NCBI GenBank assembly: GCA_015655365.1
Contig: JAATFE010000506.1
Span: 1 to 11,597, forward strand
Length of the DNA stretch: 11,597 nt
Origin: Terriglobales bacterium
Lineage (GTDB): Bacteria; Acidobacteriota; Terriglobia; Terriglobales; Acidobacteriaceae
Direction: 5' to 3'
Shown here: positions 7,094 through 11,597 of the stretch, in pieces
How positions within the stretch are numbered: position 1 is the first letter of the stretch
How the letters are laid out: every line of letters begins with the position of its first letter
Notes under the pieces: generated by a model
What the model saw: the letters and a program-made list of their open reading frames with translations, nothing else
What the model was told of the DNA's origin: nothing
Databases searched by the model: none
Position numbers and translations under genes: made by a program

Positions 7094-7312
7094 ACAAAAC
7101 CCCCTCTCCTCCCAACCGTTCGCCCCGCCCTGGCAACCGTTCAGCCAGCCATTTCGCCGTTTACTGCGTGGCCTTTGGGTTGACCGGGCACCACGGGTAC
7201 TCTAGGACTGGAATTTCAGCACCCCGGCTTCCAAGACTTTTAGGAATCGCGGGTTCAGCCGGGTGGTCAATCGCCCCGGCAACAAGTTCATTCTTCAAGG
7301 AGATCGCAACAC

Positions 7313-9406
7313 ATGGGCAAAGCGACAAAGTATGCCGAGCTGGCAGTTGTCTACGCGGCAAAGGGCGCGTGGGCCGTATTTGAGCGGTTGAACCGCATCA
7401 GCCCCAACCCGGGATTCACTCCCAAGTGGAGCGACAAACCCCTGCTCAAGAGCTGGGAGAAGGAAAAGCCCCCGCTGGGATGGCCGCGCACCACGGACTC
7501 TCTTTGTCCCAAGTGCGTACCCGAGATTCGCAAGCAGATTCTGGAAGGCAAGCTGCCCATGGAAGTCCTGCTCAATGAGAAAGTGGGCGAAATCAAGGCC
7601 CAGATCATCGAGCGCGACGGCAAGATCCTGATGGTCAAGGACTGCCCCAAGCACGGGCACTTCGAAGACGTCATGTCGATCGACACGGCCTTCTTCAAGC
7701 ATCTGGAAGAGAGCTTCCCCGGCCGCGACATCCGCTTGCACGGCACGGGCGACGAAAAGCTCCACCACCACGGCACCTCGACCCTGACCCACGGGCGCGG
7801 CTCGGTGCTGACCATCGATCTGACCAACCGCTGCAACATGATGTGCGATCCCTGCTTCATGGATGCCAACCAGGTTGGTTTCGTCCACGAACTGACGTGG
7901 GATGAGATCAAGACCATGCTCGACAACGCCGTCACCGTCAAACCCAAGCGGCAGATGAGCGTCCAGTTCTCCGGCGGCGAGCCGACCCTGTCGCCCTACT
8001 TCCTCGACGCGGTCGCCTATGCCCGCAAGGTGGGCTTCAACAGCGTCCAGGCTGCCTCCAACGGCATCGAGTTCGCCAAGAGCAAGGAACTTTGCCGCGC
8101 CGCTGCCGAAGCCGGTCTGCGCTACGTCTATCTCCAGTTCGACGGCATCGGCAACGCCGCCAACTCGCACCGCAAGGTGGGCAACCTGTTTGACGTGAAG
8201 TTGCAGGCCATCAACAACCTGCACGACGCCGGCGTGGACATTGTGCCGGTCACCACGATCATCAACGGCATCAACAACGAGCAGGTGGGCCACATCATCC
8301 GCTTCGCCCTGGACAACCCCAAGCGGATCAGCTTCCTCAGCTTCCAGCCGGTCAGCTTCACCGGCCGCGACGAGGACATCTCCGACGAGCGCCGTCACGC
8401 CCAGCGCTACACCCTCAGCCACATGGCCCACGACATCAAGGACCAGATGGGCTTTGGCGAGCCGGCGCGCGATTGGTTCCCCATCAGCTTCATGTCCATC
8501 TTTACCGACTGGGCCGATCTGGTTCACGGACCCAACGCCGAGTGGGGCCAGCTCAACTGCGGCTGTCACCCAAACTGCGGCGTCGGCATGGCCCTCATGA
8601 TCGATAAGGAAACCAAGGAAGCCGCTCCCGTCACCGCCTTCCTCAACATGGACAAGGTCTCGAAGGATCTGGCCAAGGTCAACGATGCCGCCCGCGGCCG
8701 CTGGCTCTCGGTCATCGGCTTCTCGCTGGCGCTGTTGCGCAACTACGATCCGTTCAAGTCGCCTACCCACTTCAAGATCACCGACATGCTCAAGAAGATG
8801 GACAAGACCTTCGGCGCCACCGGCAGGAGCTATGGCAGCGTCTCGGGCGACCGCACCATGGACGACATCAAGAAGCGCCGCGCCGACCGCTGGAACTTCC
8901 TGTTCATCGCCGGCATGTGGTTCCAGGATCTCTGGACATACGACTTCCGCCGCACCGAGCAGTGCACCATCCCCTATGCCACGCAGGAAGGCGAAATCAG
9001 CTTCTGCGCCTACAACACCGGCATCGGCTGGCGCAACATCATCGAGAAGATGCACATGACGGCCACCCTCACCAAGTGGTACGAGGAGCACGGACGCCAT
9101 GAGATCTTCGCTGGCGGCAAGAAGGTCAACATGCCCGAGGTGGGCCACGATCTGACCCTCAACATGGCCGACGTGAACGCCGAGGCCAATCACACGCTCG
9201 ACAACCTGGGCATTGCCAAGAACGCCCGCGAAGAGAAGCTGCGCGCCCGCGATTCCAAGGTGATCAGCGATGCGGAAAACGCCCGCATGGCCAAGCTCTA
9301 TCGCGAGCACGTCCTGGGCGAAAAGCCGGTCGAAGGCATGGTGCCTCTGTCCTCCATCGCCCCCGCCAAGCCCGTCGAAGAGAAAGAACCCGTCGCCGGA
9401 GACTAA
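7313..9406 (+). CDS. Radical SAM enzyme, tetraether / membrane-spanning lipid synthase-like
   Basis: 697 residues, ATG with AAGGAGA about 9 bases upstream. The N-terminus has a short amphipathic helix (AELAVVYAAKGAWAVFERL), then a Cys motif CPKC (65-68) and DCPKHG (Cys111), as in the MJ0619/Tes group. The radical SAM core has C174-x3-C178-x2-C181 for the catalytic 4Fe-4S cluster and SGGEP (220-224) for SAM binding. Further Cys at 416, 418 and 422 (NCGCHPNCG) and at 551 and 565 suggest auxiliary clusters. Archaeal Tes joins lipid tails by carbon-carbon bonds; bacterial relatives are implicated in membrane-spanning diabolic-acid-type lipids, and iso-diabolic acid is a major acidobacterial lipid. 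The inferred role is tail-to-tail coupling of membrane lipids. No transmembrane helix is seen; association would be peripheral. Codon use is strongly biased to C- and G-ending codons, hinting at high expression. Radical SAM membership is certain; the lipid role is likely, not proven. Confidence 0.9.
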   Translation: MGKATKYAELAVVYAAKGAWAVFERLNRISPNPGFTPKWSDKPLLKSWEKEKPPLGWPRTTDSLCPKCVPEIRKQILEGKLPMEVLLNEKVGEIKAQIIERDGKILMVKDCPKHGHFEDVMSIDTAFFKHLEESFPGRDIRLHGTGDEKLHHHGTSTLTHGRGSVLTIDLTNRCNMMCDPCFMDANQVGFVHELTWDEIKTMLDNAVTVKPKRQMSVQFSGGEPTLSPYFLDAVAYARKVGFNSVQAASNGIEFAKSKELCRAAAEAGLRYVYLQFDGIGNAANSHRKVGNLFDVKLQAINNLHDAGVDIVPVTTIINGINNEQVGHIIRFALDNPKRISFLSFQPVSFTGRDEDISDERRHAQRYTLSHMAHDIKDQMGFGEPARDWFPISFMSIFTDWADLVHGPNAEWGQLNCGCHPNCGVGMALMIDKETKEAAPVTAFLNMDKVSKDLAKVNDAARGRWLSVIGFSLALLRNYDPFKSPTHFKITDMLKKMDKTFGATGRSYGSVSGDRTMDDIKKRRADRWNFLFIAGMWFQDLWTYDFRRTEQCTIPYATQEGEISFCAYNTGIGWRNIIEKMHMTATLTKWYEEHGRHEIFAGGKKVNMPEVGHDLTLNMADVNAEANHTLDNLGIAKNAREEKLRARDSKVISDAENARMAKLYREHVLGEKPVEGMVPLSSIAPAKPVEEKEPVAGD

Positions 9407-9426
9407 TTCGTTTCCTTGGTTCTCAC

Positions 9427-9466
9427 ATACGCAAAGGCCGCTCCCTCGGGAGCGGCCTTTGCGTAT
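9427..9466. terminator. Bidirectional intrinsic terminator, 18-bp perfect stem
   Basis: Bases 9427-9444 pair perfectly with 9449-9466 around a CTCG loop. The GC-rich core (GGCCGCTCC) is flanked by AAA/TTT, so each strand reads a GC stem followed by TTT. It lies 20 bases after the radical SAM stop and 37 bases beyond the stop of the convergent hydrolase, so it can serve both genes. Confidence 0.9.
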
Positions 9467-9477
9467 TGATCCAGTCA

Positions 9478-9487
9478 GGGTGCCCCA
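9478..9487. repeat. GGGTGCCCCA, shared with the 10495-10526 element
   Basis: This ten-base segment is the reverse complement of 10517-10526, which flanks the inner hairpin in the gap beyond the hydrolase. It may be a remnant of the same dispersed intergenic repeat, but ten bases could match by chance. Confidence 0.3.
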
Positions 9488-9502
9488 CCTTCCCTCTCGG
9501 AC

Positions 9503-10324
9503 TTACCCTCGAATAAAGCTCAGCAGATCGGCATTGATCTGCTCGGAATGGGTAATAGCCATTCCATGCGCCAGCCCCGGATAGACCTTGAGCTGTGCTC
9601 CCTTCACCAGTTTCGCCGTCAGCAGCCCCGAGTCGGCAATCGGCACGATCTGGTCGTCGTCGCCATGCAGCACCAAGGTGGGCACGTCGATCTTCTTCAG
9701 ATCCTCGGTGAAGTCGGTCTCGGAGAATGCCTTGATGCAGTCGTACTGCCCTTTGAAGCCGCCCTGCATTCCCTGGTACCAGAAGTTCTCACGAACCCCC
9801 TCCGAAATCTTTGCGCCCTCGCGGTTGTAGCCGAAAAACGGCAGGGACAGGTCCTTGTAAAACTGCGACCGGTCTTTCAGCACACCCTGTCGAATGCCGT
9901 CGAACACGTCGATCGGCAGTCCGCCCGGATTGTCTTTGGTCTTCAGCATGATCGGGGGCACGGAAGCGATGAACACGGCCTTGGCTACCCGCTTCGATCC
10001 GTGGCGTCCCAGGTAGCGGGCCACTTCGCCGCCCCCGGTCGAGTGTCCCACCATCACCGCCTCCCGAAGATCGAGCGCCTCGAACAGGCCCGCCAGGTCG
10101 TCGGCATAGGTGTTCATCTCGTTGCCGTCCCAAGTCTGATCCGAGCGGCCATGGCTGCGGCGATCGTGCGCGATCACCCGGTATCCGTGCTGCCCGAGGA
10201 AGAGCATCTGCGCATCCCAGGCGTCGGCATTCAGGGGCCAGCCGTGCGAAAAGACGATGGGTTGCCCCTTGCCCCAGTCTTTGTAGTAAAGCGTGGTTCC
10301 GTCTTGCGTCTTGATTGTGCTCAT
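9503..10324 (-). CDS. Alpha/beta hydrolase, non-heme chloroperoxidase type
   Basis: 273 residues. The ATG at 10324 has GGAGG five bases upstream; an in-frame ATG at 10336 would swallow that site, so it is rejected. The fold is clear: the strand and oxyanion-hole region [14 protein letters not shown], the DRRSHGRSD segment, the nucleophile elbow GHSTGG with Ser95, the acid in HGDDDQIVP (Asp224) and the base in GLAHGM (His253). These are typical of cofactor-free haloperoxidases / arylesterases (chloroperoxidase-T-like), with the usual family length. Such enzymes hydrolyse esters and can form peracids that oxidise halides; the natural substrate cannot be read from sequence. No signal peptide is seen, so it is cytoplasmic. 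The gene is convergent with the radical SAM gene, and its leader contains a strong hairpin. Confidence 0.93.
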   Translation of the reverse strand: MSTIKTQDGTTLYYKDWGKGQPIVFSHGWPLNADAWDAQMLFLGQHGYRVIAHDRRSHGRSDQTWDGNEMNTYADDLAGLFEALDLREAVMVGHSTGGGEVARYLGRHGSKRVAKAVFIASVPPIMLKTKDNPGGLPIDVFDGIRQGVLKDRSQFYKDLSLPFFGYNREGAKISEGVRENFWYQGMQGGFKGQYDCIKAFSETDFTEDLKKIDVPTLVLHGDDDQIVPIADSGLLTAKLVKGAQLKVYPGLAHGMAITHSEQINADLLSFIRG

Positions 10325-10357
10325 TGCAACCTCCATATGTTGGATGAGTGAAAGGTC

Positions 10358-10391
10358 GGCGATCCGCCGGGGAAGCCGGCAAAGGATCGCC
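10358..10391 (-). promoter_or_regulatory. Hairpin in the hydrolase leader
   Basis: GGCGATCC (10358-10365) pairs with GGATCGCC (10384-10391), and inside them GCCGG (10366-10370) pairs with CCGGC (10376-10380) around a 5-base loop; a 3-base bulge (10381-10383) interrupts one side. The hairpin ends 33 bases before the start codon, and TTTCA follows shortly on the minus strand. It could stabilise or attenuate the mRNA. Confidence 0.5.
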
Positions 10392-10452
10392 AGGTGTGTA
10401 CATGGAATGGATGCAACAGCTTCCGAGGGGGCGCAAAACAAAGTTTCGCACC

Positions 10453-10558
10453 AGGTCTCTGACCGGATGATTTAGTACCTTGAGTTCGTGCTCTCCCAGG
10501 TCTCAGAAGCGAGACCTGGGGCACCCAAGCTGGTACAGCTTTAAGCGGTCAGAGACCT
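10453..10558. repeat. Nested inverted repeat (MITE-like or structured RNA)
   Basis: The outer arms AGGTCTCTGACCG (10453-10465) and CGGTCAGAGACCT (10546-10558) are perfect 13-bp inverted repeats. Between them CCCAGGTCTC (10495-10504) and GAGACCTGGG (10511-10520) form a 10-bp hairpin with a 6-base loop. AGGTCTC thus occurs four times, twice in each orientation. The 106-bp unit codes for nothing evident, and the flanks show no clear target duplication. Confidence 0.75.
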
Positions 10559-10565
10559 AAGCGCA

Positions 10566-10588
10566 CGGCACGGCTTCCCAGCCTGCCG
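10566..10588. repeat. Small hairpin beside the nested repeat
   Basis: CGGCA and GGCT (10566-10575, with a one-base bulge at 10571) pair with AGCC and TGCCG (10580-10588) around a TCCC loop. It begins 8 bases after the nested repeat ends and may be part of the same structured element. Confidence 0.4.
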
Positions 10589-10793
10589 AGAGAATCAATC
10601 TGGAGGAAAGCGGGCGGTTCTCCAATTGCGATACGCCGAAGCTATTGCGGTTGGAATCGACGATGGACAAACCGTTCGGATCGTGCGCCCGTTGAGATAG
10701 CAAACTGTGTTTTTTGCGGTCCGCACCCTACCCTACTCCGCAGGATGGCCATTCATCTTCTTTTAGCACGCTTCAGGCAGACTCAATTTACAT

Positions 10794-11597
10794 ATGTTCA
10801 AATCATCGGTACGATTTCTCAGCGTCCTCCTGGCCATCTCTGCCCTCCATGCGACGGCTCAGATCGCTGCGCCACCCCTAGTCCTGATCTCCGTTGATGG
10901 AATGAAGCCCGAGTACGTCACGGAAGCCAGTCAGCACGGCCTCAGAATTCCTGCGCTCCGCAGCTTTCTTACCCATGGCAGCTATGCGGTGGGGGTGGTC
11001 GGGGTCGTTCCTACCGTTACCTATCCCAGCCACACCACGCTGGTCACTGGCGTTTGGCCTGCGGAACATGGGATTTTGGACAACACCCTCTTCGATCCGC
11101 TACATGAGCACCCCAACACCTGGTATTGGGATTTCTCCGACATCAAAGTGCCCACGCTTTATACGGCAGCAGATGCCGCGGGCATCAAGACCGCCAATGT
11201 GGGCTGGCCCGTGACCATCGGCGCGCCCATCGACTACAACATCGCAGAGGGAACGCAGTCCGAGCATACCGACAAGCCCGCCATTTCTCCCTACAATCCC
11301 GTCGACATTCTCGAACAGATTGGCGTTCACCCCACTCCCGGCACGGACCAGGATGTCACCAAGACCGCCGAGGCGGTTGCCATCTTGAAGAAGTTCCATC
11401 CCGGCCTTTTGCTGGTTCATCTGACCGACCTTGACCACCAAGAGCATGGGCACAGCCCATTCAGTCCCGAGGCGAATGCATCGCTTGAGATCATCGATGG
11501 CCAGATTGCCCAGATCGAGCAGGCGGCGCTTGCCGTCGACCCCCACACGCGCATCGGGATCGTCTCAGACCACGGCCTCCTTCGCCTCGATCACCGG
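10794..11597 (+). CDS. Exported type I phosphodiesterase / nucleotide pyrophosphatase, N-terminal part
   Basis: 268 residues from ATG 10794; the frame is still open at the window end. The signal peptide (MFKSSVRFLSVLLAISALHA) ends ATA before QI. The alkaline-phosphatase-superfamily metal site of the NPP type is visible in order: VLISVDGM (Asp35), the nucleophile segment PTVTYPSHTTLVTG with Thr76, HLTDLDHQEHGH with Asp214 and His218 (D-x3-H), and IVSDHG (Asp259, His260). The last metal-binding His lies beyond the window. Such enzymes cleave phosphodiester or pyrophosphate bonds of nucleotides or lipids using two zinc ions; substrate preference cannot be decided here. The start lacks a good ribosome binding site, but the signal peptide fits. 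It is divergent from the hydrolase across the repeat-rich gap. Confidence 0.9.
   Translation, partial: MFKSSVRFLSVLLAISALHATAQIAAPPLVLISVDGMKPEYVTEASQHGLRIPALRSFLTHGSYAVGVVGVVPTVTYPSHTTLVTGVWPAEHGILDNTLFDPLHEHPNTWYWDFSDIKVPTLYTAADAAGIKTANVGWPVTIGAPIDYNIAEGTQSEHTDKPAISPYNPVDILEQIGVHPTPGTDQDVTKTAEAVAILKKFHPGLLLVHLTDLDHQEHGHSPFSPEANASLEIIDGQIAQIEQAALAVDPHTRIGIVSDHGLLRLDHR

Larger units (their letters stand above)
10325..10793. other. 469-bp gene-free divergent region
   Basis: Besides the hydrolase-leader hairpin, the nested inverted repeat and the small hairpin, 10589-10793 holds a T-run (10709-10715) abutting a dyad TGCGG-T-CCGCA (10715-10725), a possible operator for the gene at 10794. I see no convincing -35/-10 pair and no ribosome binding site before 10794. 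Short open frames cross 10590-10690 but have no plausible start. Confidence 0.35.

Noticed and set aside
7094..7312. Promoter before the radical SAM gene (TTGACC at 7180-7185)
   Set aside because: The -35 is fair, but the best -10 at 17 bases (TAGGAC) matches only half of the consensus, so it was not listed as a feature.
7295..9310. A 671-residue open frame antisense to the radical SAM gene
   Set aside because: It mirrors the third-position bias of the real gene, has repetitive His/Val/Ala/Leu-rich composition, no recognisable motif and no sensible ribosome binding site.
9503..10441. Extended hydrolase start at 10441
   Set aside because: The extra 39 residues cross the leader hairpin and the ribosome binding site; family N-termini begin near the ATG at 10324.
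10590..10692. Possible short coding frame before the phosphodiesterase
   Set aside because: A readable frame ending in TGA exists (NLEESGRFSNC and on), but it has no start codon upstream and no recognisable family.

Overview
The window is GC-rich, densely coded, probably chromosomal DNA. Gene content points to Acidobacteriota, most likely class Terriglobia: secreted TldD-type proteases in tandem, an M48/Ste24-type protease, a lineage-typical exported protein with an HQDPHYHR motif, and a large radical SAM enzyme resembling tetraether / membrane-spanning lipid synthases. The assignment rests on remembered family distribution and was not tested by search.

Layout. (1) 1-545 (-) is the N-terminal part of a membrane M48-type peptidase. 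Its start codon lies 25 bp from that of a divergent gene. (2) 571-4118 (+) holds two exported TldD/PmbA-family paralogues. The first keeps the metal site (HExxxH plus a distal Cys); the second has lost it, recalling the active/inactive TldD/TldE pair. A tandem cagt-type repeat fills the gap between them. (3) 4254-4682 (-) is a four-helix DUF1761-type membrane protein with a foldable leader. (4) 4814-5868 (-) is a two-gene operon: an unknown 87-residue helical protein whose stop overlaps the start of an RlpA lipoprotein (DPBB plus SPOR, cell-wall remodelling). (5) 6179-7093 (+) is an exported protein of unknown function. (6) 7313-9406 (+) is the 697-residue radical SAM enzyme, followed by a perfect 18-bp-stem terminator shared with the convergent gene. 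(7) 9503-10324 (-) is an alpha/beta hydrolase of the non-heme chloroperoxidase type. (8) 10325-10793 is a gene-free stretch rich in inverted repeats. (9) 10794-11597 (+) is the N-terminal part of an exported type I phosphodiesterase / nucleotide pyrophosphatase.

How it fits together. Most products work in or beyond the membrane: exported proteases, a peptidoglycan-acting lipoprotein, membrane proteins, an exported phosphodiesterase and a probable lipid-modifying enzyme. The window therefore looks like an envelope-oriented housekeeping neighbourhood. No transposase, integrase, phage gene, CRISPR array, tRNA or rRNA was seen. The most notable items are the radical SAM enzyme, the active/inactive exported Tld pair, the small RlpA-coupled protein, and the nested inverted repeats at 10453-10588.
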